Of a DNA stretch of 64,000 nucleotides, positions 1-10,555 are shown piece by piece. Both the position numbers and the translations under genes were made by a program. The stretch covers positions 19,712,403-19,776,402 of the forward strand of contig NC_079898.1 of the NCBI RefSeq assembly GCF_024868665.1. The letters are read 5' to 3'. A model generated the notes under the pieces. The model worked only from the letters and a program-made list of their open reading frames with translations. It made no database searches and was not told where the DNA came from. How positions within the stretch are numbered: the first letter of the stretch is position 1; each line of letters starts with the position of its first letter. This DNA is from Triplophysa rosa. Its lineage: Eukaryota > Chordata > Actinopteri > Cypriniformes > Nemacheilidae.

Positions 1-72
1 AAGAAAAACGTTTGAGCTCAAGATTTTCATTTATTTAAAGCATAGCAACCACTACAAAGGAGATGCACATAC

Positions 73-639
73 CTAAACAAATAAATGTATTCCAGTCAAT
101 AATGTCTGTCTGTGCTAGTATGTCTCTGAGATAACCATCATTTTTGGAAAACACACTCAAATCCTTAAAAAGGTCTCCCTTCTGCAGAGTACAAATAAAT
201 GTGAGTCAGCACTTGTCTATACCAACTTTCGTTCTATCGTGTTTATCCAAGAATTTATAGTTTTGCACATACCTCGCGAATTTCTGGTTTGATGAGTACA
301 AATCTGAACTCTGGCCAGTGGTCAGCAAATACACGAATGGGATCTGCTCCCTGACCAGTTCTGTTGAGTTGATAAATGTACCCATACACCTGTAAAAATC
401 GAGAACAAACGAAACGATAAATAACATTACAGAATAATTGTAAACATTTAAAGTGACTTTACCAAGATGCAAAAAATGTACACAAAACCGTAAACTATAT
501 GAGGGATTTTAAAAAAGCAGCCAAGAAGTATGCAACTTTTCTAACTTATTCAAGGTTTTCAAACCTGCAGCGAGTGTGGGAAGTAGTTTTTAAGATCTAT
601 TTCCAGCATCTTGAGATTCTCTGTGGTCAGCTGGTACAT
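73..639 (-). CDS. GLYAT-like acyltransferase, partial (copy A)
   Basis: 5' part of a glycine N-acyltransferase-like gene; the rest lies beyond the left edge. Exons read on the minus strand are 639-565 (25 codons, starts MYQLTTENLK and ends FPHSLQ), 389-273 (39 codons, VYGYIYQLNR...PEIRE) and 181-73 (36 codons plus one base, contains IIDWNTFICL). All junctions are GT-AG and frames join without stops. The order PxSL / VYG...LNR...DxWPxF / IDW is the N-terminal domain of the GLYAT family, mitochondrial or cytosolic enzymes that transfer acyl groups from acyl-CoA to glycine or similar amines. Exon 1 has the same length (75 nt) and exon 3 ends in the same phase as in the neighbouring copy at 2485-4277, so the two are tandem duplicates. 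The C-terminal acetyltransferase domain is not in the window. Which GLYAT/GLYATL orthologue it is cannot be told from this part. Confidence 0.85.
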
Positions 640-799
640 TGCGCTTCCTGTAGCAGATGGTCTCGGGTTATGCGTGTCGACTGTAGGTTCCCACTTTTCA
701 AAAGCTTGATGTAATGCACTGTTCAGGCCACTGGTTACTGTTTACGGTTTGGTCAAATGTTTACTTGTCTAATTTAGTATAAACCCATTTTGAGTGCCC

Positions 800-1923
800 C
801 AGTGTTAATTTCGTTAACGAAAACTATGACGAAAAGTATTCGTTAACGACATGTTTTCACTGACGAAAACGAGACGATAACTAAATAAAAATGAATGCAT
901 TATAACGAAAACTGTAATAAAAATATACTGACATTTTCGTCAACTAATAAAAACGAGACGAAAATATTCTTGTCCCACCTGGCGGACATCAGATTGCGCG
1001 CATGTGCTGCTTATCTCATATAAACGGCAGAGAGAAGTCTCTGGGAGAAGGGAAAGCATAGGTGTCTCCACGCGGTTTACAAAGCGTCTTATTTTCCTTC
1101 ACGATCGCCGGTAAAACGCCGCAAACTTGAAGCGCGACTGCAGGCGAGTCACCCCGAAACACATTACGAAGGCAAGCTCAAGTGTTTTTATATGCCTATG
1201 TTAACTTAACACGAGCTGCTGCATAACGTGAAATGCAACAAAGTCAGCCAAAAGAAACCAGCGCCGTCCTCTACTGATTATAGAAGTGATGAAGTGAGTC
1301 GAACTGTACATTCCAACCAAGTATGTAACATGTTTGCATGACTAAAGAAATGTAATACAATTTATATAATATGTCTTTTTGAAAGCTATTCTCATTCATT
1401 GCTGTCTCAAGCAGAGACAGTGCAGCGCTTACTTCAAAGAGGCATGCCATGAGCCAATAGCCTTTGAGTGTGAGCCCTGTCAGAGCGTTTCATTGGTTGA
1501 ATGAACACGCCCAACTTAACGAGGCAATTGAGTCAAATGGGACTGAATGAACTGGAACATGTCGTTCATGGTCTAATACTCTGCGTTCCAACAATGCATA
1601 TCTAGTTACTGAACTTTTCTGAAAAATAAAGGTAATGACCTGGTTTAATTTTATTCTAAGGTGAAGTAAATTATGTCAAAACAGTTGAATCTTTGTATGG
1701 AACATTTAATTACACCAAGTAAATGATTTAAACCATTTAGATTTTAGTAGACTAAATATAATGTATATTTATTCGACTAAAATGTTTTTCATATTTCGTC
1801 GACTAAAACTAGACTAAAACTAAAATGATGGGGTTGACTAAAATGTGACTAAAACTACATTGCATTTTCGTCAAAAGACTATGACTAAAACTAAATCAAA
1901 ATTTGCTGTCAAAATTAACACTG
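800..1923. mobile_element. Non-autonomous hAT-type DNA transposon, 1.1 kb
   Basis: Ends are inverted (CAGTGTTAATTT at 800 and its near complement AAATTAACACTG ending at 1923). The element is flanked by an exact 8-base direct repeat, GAGTGCCC, at 792-799 and 1924-1931, the target duplication length of hAT transposons. Subterminal A-rich motifs of the type GACTAAAACTA recur near both ends. No transposase frame is visible inside, so it would need an enzyme in trans. It separates the two tandem GLYAT copies. Confidence 0.88.
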
Positions 1924-1931
1924 GAGTGCCC

Positions 1932-2484
1932 CCTTAGAATCACTTCCGGGATTTTTATTTACGGTCCCTTTAAACCTAAGAACGATATGAGTATTTCAAA
2001 TTTTAAACATTAATGTCTTGAAAGTAACATTTGGTAAATTGTGACTCTTTTTAGCAACTAAACTAGTTTAATCAATCGTCATATTATTGCCTAATTCATC
2101 CACATGTATTTCTAACACTTTCTAATAATTATTACATAATTCAACGTCAGTCATAATTATTTGAGGCAATTTTATTGACAAAGTTTTCGTAAACAAGCAT
2201 TATATGATAGTCCATGCGAATAGGGTGTTTTAATATGAATTAGAAAACCTTTTTGCAGAAATGTACATAAAAATACATTATATATTGGTCTTAAAAGTGG
2301 TTTGTAAATGTATTACAAGATATAAATCCATACCCAAATTATACTGTGCTCATTATTTTGATAACATGACCTGGATTCAAATAAAATATTGTGGGAATTT
2401 TAGACAGTCATTTAGTACAAATGTACTTACATTTTTTAAACAAATCAGATTCATGATCTACTTTAAGGTTGGAGGATTTCTTTA
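1932..2484. other. 3' flank of GLYAT copy B
   Basis: AT-rich DNA with no gene of its own. Read on the minus strand it is downstream of the copy B stop codon and should contain its 3' UTR; the only canonical AATAAA I see on that strand is at 2171-2176, about 310 bases after the stop. Confidence 0.4.
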
Positions 2485-4277
2485 TCAGACAGGTGTAATG
2501 AATTCGTACCAGGCAGCCCTATAAGAAGGGTCCTCTGTGAAACCAAGGCTTTCAAAAAGTTTGTAGGAAAGCTGATTGCATTCTTCAATGAAACAGTACA
2601 CAGGATAGCCCTGAGAATAGAGTTTCTTTGCCATTATAGTGACAAGAGCTTTGGCATAGCCCTTCCCACGATGCTCTGGTTGAGTGTACAATATTCCTAA
2701 GGCACAGTAATTGTACAAAAGGACCCAAGACACCGGCTGGTTGTTCTCATCTGTAATGCAGCATGTTGGGAAATGGGTGATGAGATTTAAGATGTTCTGG
2801 TAACCTTTCTCATCCCCACCAAATTTCCAAGTCTTGTTGACAACATCGGCATGAGACTCATTGAGAACTGACACTTTGAGCTCGAGGTCACTGAGGAATG
2901 AGATAAAAAATAATACTATTTAATATTTGTATTTAAAATCCATTCTATAGTAAATACTAGGGATGCACTGATACCGATCGGGCCTGATACTATGCTCATG
3001 CACTCGTAAAAATTCCCTGATACCAAAGACCGATACCTCATGTGACATAACAGACTGAAATCTGTTGTGAAATTTGGTTTGAAAGTTTGTGGCAAGCACA
3101 TAAAATTATTTATTTTTTAATAATGTGTTTACAGTGGAGTTGTTTGTAATTACGAAGTTTTTACGACTATTTTTATTAGTCTCACTGTTGTGAAAAGGTA
3201 CAGGCATCGGTATTGGCGAGTACCAGAGAAAAATATCACTACTCGTACTCTGTCTTTAAAAAATGGTATCGGTTCATGCCTAGTAAATACTAAACCAGGG
3301 TTCCCAGGTTTAGTCCTGAAGGGCCGGTGTCCTGCAGAGTTTAGCCTCAGCCCTAATTAAGCAGCTAGTCAAGATCTTAACAGGCACATCAAAACTTGCA
3401 GGCAGGTGTGTTGAGGTAGGTTGGAGCTAAACTCTGCAGGACACTGGCCCTCCACGAATAAGTTTGGGGACCCCTGCATAAAAGGACAACCCAATCATAA
3501 GATGTTCTATTTAACCGTATCAATCAAATTTTTAATTTGATATACTTCTTTTTTACATCACAGACTCGAGTTTCTGTCCTACCTAAGCTCAGGTACATGG
3601 TTTGGTTCAGGTAGTGTCATAAGGTGCACTAAGGTGTAACCCTTCATAAGGACATCCCGAGAAGCAGCTATTTCCTTCAGCATAGGTGCGTGACGCACAT
3701 CACAACCTAAAATGAATTTAAAATGACCAAAAGTGAAATTAATATGTAACGTTACTTTCGTTAAATATAAAAAAGTAATACCTCCTACTAAAAAGTATGT
3801 GCTCCAGTCAATTGCGTTTTCCACAGTCAACATTCTTTTCAGGACTTCTTCATTGGTCGTGTACAGAGTCACCTTCTTCATAAAGTCCTTGGCTCGACCA
3901 TTCTTATGATTTAAAACAAACAGTGATTTTTACACACAAGTGGTAAAGCATGCAAAGGATTTGATGGACCTTAAATGCAAACTCACATTCGGATCTGGTC
4001 GAACAATTATTGTAGTAAAGACTGGCCACGAGTCTACCACAACCTCCAATGTGTGCGGTTTCCCTCTGTTTAAGGCGAAAACAAATCCGTACACCTAAAA
4101 ACAGTGCACCAAAACAGAAAAAGCAACATGTAAACCATTATAACGATTAACGTTACATTGTTCAGATGTTCGGAAACAAAAGGTGAGAAACAAACGCCAT
4201 ACCTTCAACGATTTAGGCAAGTGCGCATATAAAGTGATCTCGGCGTGCTTTAACTCGTCTGAATTTAAAATTCTCAT
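2485..4277 (-). CDS. GLYAT-like N-acyltransferase (copy B), complete
   Basis: Five exons on the minus strand: 4277-4203, 4094-3987, 3902-3782, 3706-3583 and 2890-2485, all GT-AG, giving 834 nt and 277 residues. The family is about 290 residues, so this is full length. The start is the ATG at 4277 (MRILNSDELK), followed by the family's LPKSLK / VYGF block. N-terminal domain: residues 1 to about 140. C-terminal GNAT-like domain: about 143-277, with WKFGGDEKG at 164-172, FPTCC at 183-187 and the acyl-CoA pyrophosphate-binding loop HRGKGYA at 216-222. The expected role is conjugation of acyl-CoA to glycine or a related acceptor in detoxification and acyl-CoA homeostasis; substrate is not predictable. 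Intron 4 (2891-3582) has been enlarged by a small hAT element and a foldback repeat. Same exon design as the partial copy at 73-639. Confidence 0.93.
2958..3282. mobile_element. Small hAT-type MITE in GLYAT intron 4
   Basis: A 325-base insert flanked by the exact 8-base duplication GTAAATAC (2950-2957 and 3283-3290). Termini TAGGGATGCAC and, on the other strand, TAGGCATGAAC are imperfect inverted repeats. The 8-base duplication fits hAT transposition. No coding capacity. The interior repeats GATACC/GGTATC motifs near both ends. Confidence 0.8.
3298..3477. repeat. Foldback (palindromic) repeat
   Basis: Imperfect palindrome of about 180 bases: GTGTCCTGCAGAGTTTAG on the left is mirrored by CTAAACTCTGCAGGACAC on the right, around a less conserved loop. 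This sequence type is dispersed in cyprinid genomes; I do not assign a family name. It follows the hAT MITE directly inside intron 4 of GLYAT copy B. Confidence 0.65.
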
Positions 4278-4518
4278 GTTCTACATTAAACAATCAGTCC
4301 GCTTGAATCTGGAAATAAAATGAGAAATATGATTCGCCAGGAAGAGGTGGCAAGAGTCTGCTATCCAGATATAAGTCACATACAGAATACCAAAGGTGAA
4401 AGATATTGAAGTGTAATATTTAACTTCGATAAAGAATGCAGAATTTAACTTAACTGTAGCTGTCGCCTAAAAACAGACTTCACAAAACATTTACGAATCT
4501 TAAGTTTTAAACCAATAG

Positions 4519-4692
4519 GTGCGTTCGACGTCTTGCGGCGCTGGCAGACCGTTTGGTAAATGACCTCATAGTACCGCGAGAGTGATGCTACAACATACAT
4601 CAGAGCAGTCTGCACTTTAATCGCTCTCGCGGTACTTTAATGTCATAAGGCCACCAATCTGCGCAGATCCGCACATACGTCAGATCATGTGA
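4519..4692. repeat. Foldback repeat with CTCTCGCGGTA palindrome, copy 1
   Basis: GTACCGCGAGAG (4571-4582) is mirrored exactly by CTCTCGCGGTAC (4624-4635), with weaker inverted similarity outside (GACGTCTTGCGG against CCGCACATACGTC). A second copy with the same core and the same following bases lies at 13900-14036. Both sit a few hundred bases or less upstream of a gene start, here about 300 bases upstream of the GLYAT copy B ATG. Confidence 0.6.
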
Positions 4693-5304
4693 CTTTAGCA
4701 CGCTGCTTAGTTTCGTTACGTTAAAACAGTTTGTAAACGTAGGGAATAATCTTTTAATTGCCAACTGAAATATGCATTTCATTTAATATTCGTATGTGAA
4801 TTTTAATATGTGAAATGTTTTACTGTTTTATGGGATATAGTTCTTGTACACGCATTGTTGAAAGTAAAGGCTTTCTATTACATAAAACAGCAGACCAGCA
4901 GATGTCATCAGCACGCCTTATTCGCGGACTTATCCATTACTGAACAAACTATCCAATCGCACTTTGCAGGAGGCGGGATTTGTCGGAATGCAAGCTAGTG
5001 CAACACGGACATAATTTTTAACGTGTAAAATATTAATACTCATTATTATTTGTAATAACGATTTACTTTTAGATTCAATTCAAAAGAGATCTTGCTACAA
5101 GAAAAGAAAAAAGTTCTCAGGCAGTGATAAAATTCCTCCTTTTGAGAAAGGAAATTTACAAAATACTATAAAGTTAATTTGTCTATTCTCTACATTACTT
5201 ATGTGTGTGCCCACACTTTTATCCATATTTACATTACTTTTGTATGTTTTATTTGGATGTGCATTTGGGTCTATTTCATATATGAACACATTGTATAACC
5301 AGGA
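4693..5304. other. Gene-free spacer
   Basis: No exon or clear repeat recognised; only short frames with no family similarity. It is upstream of the GLYAT copy B start and may hold part of its promoter, but I see no TATA or CCAAT arrangement that I would defend. Confidence 0.3.
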
Positions 5305-5902
5305 CCCTTTTCCCTATTGAACACAGGAGACCCTAATGTGATAGTATCCTATTCAGTTGTCAGAATTTGTTCCTTATGCTATGACTGACAAATTTAAAGG
5401 CAGCAGTGTCAGAACATATGTATTGTGGGTAAAAAAAGTCAGCAGTGTCAATCTAAAACACGCATGAACGTTCCCTCTTATGAAACACTGGGGGAACGGT
5501 ATCTGACAGTAACAAGCTCAGCCGTCGGGATACCGTTCCCATGGCTGAATTTAGAAGTGGAAGGCTATAAATTCCAAAGACTCCCCCAGCAGCAGTTCAG
5601 TGGGATAGTGGTTAGTTAATGTGGACCATGTTTAAAAGTTGTTGGTTTGAGGCCTGCTTAAGCCGGACTTTCTTCACCATTGAACACAGGGGAACCTTAT
5701 CTGACAGTATCATTCTCAGGTGTCTGAACACATTACTTCTCCTGTGATAGACAAATTTAAAGACTGCAGTGTCAGAACCTATTTGTGTGGGTTAAAAATC
5801 AGCATTGTATATCTAAAACATGTATGAACTTTCCCTTTTATGAAACACTGGGGGAATGGAATCTGACAGTAACAGTCTCAGCAATCAGATACCGTTCCTC
5901 TG
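5305..5902 (+). repeat. Diverged direct duplication of a ~235-base unit
   Basis: Two head-to-tail units, about 5305-5540 and 5665-5902, share an ordered series of blocks: ATTGAACACAGG, GACAAATTTAAAG, GCAGTGTCAGAAC, TATGAAACACTGGGGGAA and ATCTGACAGTAAC. Each ends in GATACCGTTCC. Within a unit, GGAACGGTATCTGAC and GATACCGTTCC are also partly inverted. Non-coding; looks like an old tandem duplication or two copies of one mobile repeat. Confidence 0.7.
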
Positions 5903-6029
5903 TTTTCTCAGTATGTCTGTTCTATAGCTAAAAGTTGTCACACATAATTACAAAATTCAAATGACTGCTGTGCGCCAACACTTTTATCCACATTTATATT
6001 ACATTGACACATTTTGCAGATACAGTCAG

Positions 6030-6180
6030 GGGCGGACTGGCCATCTGGCGTACCGGCGTTTTCCCGGTGGGCCGCTAACGTATCAGGCCGGAACGGAGGC
6101 AGTGGCCACTAACTTATGGGGCCGTAACGGACGCATTTGCCGTTAACGTATGGGGCCGTAACGGAGGCGTTGGCCGCTTA
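6030..6180 (+). repeat. GC-rich tandem-like repeat
   Basis: The motif GGGCCGTAACGGA(G/C)GC with short spacers recurs three times (about 6070-6180), preceded by GGGGCGGACTGGCCATCTGG. The base composition is sharply unlike the AT-rich surroundings, and I infer a mobile repeat fragment. The rest of the spacer up to the cystatin 3' end (6181-6698) shows nothing recognisable. Confidence 0.5.
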
Positions 6181-6698
6181 GATAGACGTATTATAAATGT
6201 GAATGCACACAACGCGAATGCAAAAGACACATATGCATGCACCACCACCCCAATCTCCCGTAAACATTAACTTTACAAAAAAACAAATGTATTTTTACTT
6301 GTGGTCCTATAACTCTCATTGCATAGTCTTATCGTTTATAAAAAAATATACAGGTAATAATAAGTAGACCTAATAAAATCAGGTGTACACAAGACATGCC
6401 AGTCCAGCAAGTCCATCTAGTGACTGCTTAAGAAGATCACTATAGTCGGTACAAACTCAGGCCACAGACATAAAAGACAAACAAATATAGAAACATGCCT
6501 TTTATTATTGTGACATTTTTCAAAATTGTAACTTTTCTCCGAGCATTAGAATCTAGTAAGGTGGTATGGTTGATTATTATGTCAGTGTGGAGTATTTTTA
6601 TTCATAATCGGTTGTTGAAAATGACTATAGAGACAAAAAAACAATAAGTTTACCAACAATAAAATTAACAGTTTACTCATGAGCAAATCCAGGTGAAG

Positions 6699-6704
6699 TT
6701 TATT
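6699..6704 (-). terminator. Polyadenylation signal of cystatin gene
   Basis: AATAAA on the minus strand (TTTATT on plus), about 40 bases after the cystatin stop codon at 6745-6747, the usual spacing. Confidence 0.65.
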
Positions 6705-6744
6705 GCTCCGTGAATGTTGAAAACATCCTGCACTATCATGTGGT

Positions 6745-8141
6745 CTATTGGCAGGTGTTTTCAAGGACCTTGATTGAGTTCAACCATGGCTGGCTCCAGA
6801 CCACAATTTTGCATTCAGGCAGCTTAAAAAAATGAAAAGTATCATCACAGACAAAATCTTTTTTGTAAACAAGAAATGTAAACAGATATTGTGAACAATA
6901 TTGTGATATTAGAGTTGACATTGTGTGTTACCAGTGCATTGGCGGGGTCTTTAGGAATGGTACATAGGGCCTCAACACCACCCTTTCTGCAGCTGGTTCT
7001 GGCCATTTTCACGGTGAAGGTGTATTTCAGGCCAGAGACAAGCTACAATGTAAATCAGAAACATGTTTAGAACATATACATTCTGTATCTATCTGGTTTA
7101 GTGAAAGAGCCATTAAAATTATATTTCTTCATGAAATACTACACACATTTTGTCATACAAGTGTGTAAGATGTTTTATTTTAGCAGTAAATTATTTATTT
7201 TTACAAAGTTTATTTTAGGTTTGTTTGAAACAAATGAACTGGTTTTGTTCTTTTGCGCAAATCACACCTTTAAGCCCATTGCACATTGAGTCCGAAATTT
7301 GCGTCCGAAATTTCCGCACGTTAAAAAATAAATACGACCTCACGTTGTGTCAATCGCATTTACACACTGCCTCCGATATTTTCGTCCGTCATAAAAAAAA
7401 TCGGACCGGGTTCGATATTCTGCGTTTTTCGCATCCGTCAAGCATTTTGAGTGGCCTTTTTTAACAATTCAGAGACACCGTACAAACGAGAGCCAAATAC
7501 GAAAAAACGCATACGAAAATTTCGGACTGTATGTGCAAAGACATTTACTTGCGCGTTTTGGTAACCACCCTTTTAACTGTAACGTTACGTTACATTTGCC
7601 GTTTTAAAAGTGAAACTCCATGCCTAAGGAAAAAAACATGGTTTTATTTTCGTAAAAGTGTCGGAACCATGGTTTATTGGTGGACTGATTACCATTTGTA
7701 TTACTTTCATCATGGATAAATCGTGATTAAATTGACAACGTCATTTTTAAACTGCTTAAGGGCGGACCCGTAATGTCACGTTTGACGATACAATCATCAG
7801 TCATCATGACAGTCAAAGTACAGCATCATTATTTTTTAGGAAGGAAGTATCATTCACACTGGGATGTGGTTGATCGACGTGTCCAAATGTAAAGAGGAAA
7901 CAACAAATAAACATTTTTAAAAACAAATGAAAGTACTTACTTGTTTTTGGACCTTGATGACTTCGCACACCTGACTCACAAACGCATCATTGCTTCCCCT
8001 GTTGTACTGGGCCACTGCGTACTGTAACGCATCCTGAGCGCCTTGATCATTCATGTCCGCATCGACAGGGCCTCCGACCATCCCGGCGCTCGCCACGGCT
8101 AAAATCACTGCTAAAACCGATACTATCATCTTAACATACAT
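6745..8141 (-). CDS. cst3: Cystatin C-like secreted cysteine protease inhibitor
   Basis: Three exons on the minus strand: 8141-7941 (67 codons), 7042-6932 (37 codons) and 6822-6745 (25 codons plus TAG), all in phase 0 with GT-AG borders; 129 residues, the normal size of a type 2 cystatin. Residues 1 to about 19 are a signal peptide ([19 protein letters not shown]). The three inhibitory elements are present: the N-terminal GG (VGGPVDAD), the QxVxG loop as QLVSG spanning the exon 1/2 junction, and the C-terminal PW loop (SQPWLNS). Four cysteines fit the two family disulphides (TSCRK, EALC, LPEC, NTCQ). It should be secreted and block papain-like cathepsins. Intron 1 carries a foldback MITE. The symbol follows the zebrafish cystatin C name; a related fish cystatin paralogue is possible. 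Confidence 0.93.
7279..7538. repeat. Foldback MITE in cystatin intron 1
   Basis: TTGCACAT..AGTCCGAAATTT at 7279-7300 is mirrored at 7517-7538, with further TCCGAAATTT / CGTCCG motifs inside. About 260 bases, non-coding, palindromic. Confidence 0.65.
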
Positions 8142-8221
8142 GATGGCGTTTGTTGTAACTAACTCAAACTGTTTCGACTTGCTCTTGTATCGAAACCGTG
8201 GACGGTAAACAGCGGTTTGGA

Positions 8222-8287
8222 TTATATAAACAATGCGTCACAGGTTAAAAAGCAGTGCATAGGGGAGGTGCCCAGCGGTTTAACCAA
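8222..8287 (-). promoter_or_regulatory. Cystatin promoter elements
   Basis: On the minus strand a TATATAA box (8228-8222) lies about 85 bases upstream of the cystatin ATG and an ATTGG (inverted CCAAT) lies at 8287-8283, about 60 bases further up. The spacing is that of a TATA promoter with a short 5' UTR. Confidence 0.55.
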
Positions 8288-8495
8288 TCACGGCCGTAGG
8301 GAGGATACTGTAAATAGTTTTGGGGGAAAACAGTGATTTTATTCTAATCACAGCATTTCCAAGGCTATCATATAGAATTGTAATCTTCTATCATCCTTTT
8401 GTAATTATATGAGCTTTAAACGTTCAGCCTTATAGATTTATGCAAACCTTAAATGCTATGTTTAAAGATAATTTATATAAATCTTTTCAAAGAAC

Positions 8496-8604
<109 letters not shown>

Positions 8605-9611
8605 TGCGTTTCTGTTGACCCTACTTTAAACAGCTTCAGTAAGCACAACTTTATTTGGTTTTGTTTTGTTTTGTTTGTTGTTGTTTTGTCAAGGACAATG
8701 AGAGACGGCCATTGACTATGTTACTTTGCATCTGGTTTGTTTGTGATTCTCATAAAGTTACTTCATAGTACAGTGACAGATTTATAAAACAACATAAAAT
8801 AGAAGCTAAGGAAACCTGCATAACTTGAGGATTGTAACTTGAGGAATGATCATCATGATAGAGCAACAACAGTTATGTTGGACCTGAAGTTTTTGTATGA
8901 TTCAGAGTCAACCGAAACATCAGCACATTTTTGTTAGACATTGCAACAGAGGCTCTTTTGTTCCTTAGTTTGAATTTTCACATGCCTCAGAATGGATAAG
9001 CTCATAATGTTGAATACACATGCCAACAAAACAATAAACTAGAAGTTGCAAGATCTCCAGGTCTGACCTTATCATACTGCATTCTTATATAATTTTAATT
9101 AAGAATATTTGTGCTCAGATGAAATGGAAAAGCCATGATGACTTCATAATAATAATTCCAGTCAGTCAAACATACACATCCTGTTTTTTTCTTATTTTTA
9201 AGTCATGTCCTATCTCTGCTTCTTGTTATCAGGAAATGTAATTAGCACATATTAAATTGTCTCATATTCTCAGAAGTAAATCCACTTAAGTATAATCATT
9301 GTTTTTGAACAAAGCAAAGAATAGGGTGTGTTTACTCCCTTCCTAGTGGAATTTCCTGATTTTTTTACAACAATGTAGGTAGATTTTAACGTTGTCATTC
9401 AAATTTCTAAGGCTGTAAGTTCACTGGACTTCAGCAGGACAATTAGACAGATTTAATTTTAAAGATCAACATGTATAACAAAGTACAAAAATATAGGCTA
9501 ATAGAATAGAATAATCTGGTCAGAATGTGAACCGCAATGTTGTTGCTCAGCAGATTTATTTCTAATTTGACTTGAAATTGACATATGAATATCATTGATT
9601 ATACATTTACT
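8605..9611. other. Gene-free AT-rich spacer
   Basis: No exon, RNA gene or repeat that I can recognise. Confidence 0.3.
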
Positions 9612-9857
9612 ATAAGGTGCTATTTGCTAACAATTAGTTAATGCATCAGTTAACATGAACTAACAATGAACAATACTAAAGCATTTATTAATTTTACTTT
9701 TTTTAAAAACATTTTAAAAATCAAACGTTATGTCTATTAACATTAGTTAATGCACCATGAACTAAGGATTAATAAATGCTGAAAAACTAAATTGTTCATG
9801 GGTAGCTAATGCATTTACTACGTTAACAAATAGCGCCTTTTGTAAAGTGTTACAGAA
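9612..9857. repeat. Foldback MITE
   Basis: GGTGCTATTTGCTAAC near the left end is mirrored by GTTAACAAATAGCGCC near the right end, with TTAGTTAATGCA motifs inverted inside. About 245 bases, AT-rich, non-coding. Confidence 0.65.
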
Positions 9858-10006
9858 ATCTCTTTCTGAGCAAAGATGTTTAACACCATTTAAAATGTCA
9901 TTGAAAAAACACAAATGGTTATATTGTCCATGTCAATTGTTTTAGCAGGGACTGATCATCTAAAACTGCACTGAATTGTTTAGTTTATTACCTCTTTTTG
10001 AGAAGA

Positions 10007-10008
<2 letters not shown>

Positions 10009-10086
<78 letters not shown>
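10009..10086. repeat. (AC)n microsatellite
   Basis: Thirty-nine AC units, followed by the same flanking sequence (CTCCGTGGGGACAGTCCATA) as the second AC tract at 13206-13296. Confidence 0.98.
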
Positions 10087-10088
<2 letters not shown>

Positions 10089-10555
10089 ATGGTTTACTAT
10101 CTCCGTGGGGACAGTCCATAGGCGTAATGTTTTTTTTACTGTACAAACGTGACCCTGGACAACAAAACCAGTCTTATGGGTCAATTTTTCGAAATTGAGA
10201 TTTTTACATAATCTGAAATCTGAATAAATAAACTTTCTATAGATATATGAGTTGTTAGAATAGGACAATATCTGGCTGAGATATAACCGTTTAAAACTCT
10301 GAAATCTGAGAGCGCAAAAAAAACAAAATATTGAGAAAATCGCCTTTGAAGTTGTTAATCAAGGGCACTGTGGCAGACCATCCACTCACAAAAATAAAGT
10401 TTTTATATATTTAAGGTAGGAAATTTACAAAATATCTTCATGGAACATGATCTTTACTTAATATCCTAATGATTTTTGGCATAAAAGAAAAATCGATAAT
10501 TTTGACCCACACAATGTATTTTTGTCTTTTACTAAAAATGTTTCTGTGCTACTTA

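Noticed and set aside
9960..10268. Frames of repeated Cys-Val or Thr-His over 10009-10086
   Set aside because: Artefacts of the AC microsatellite, on both strands.
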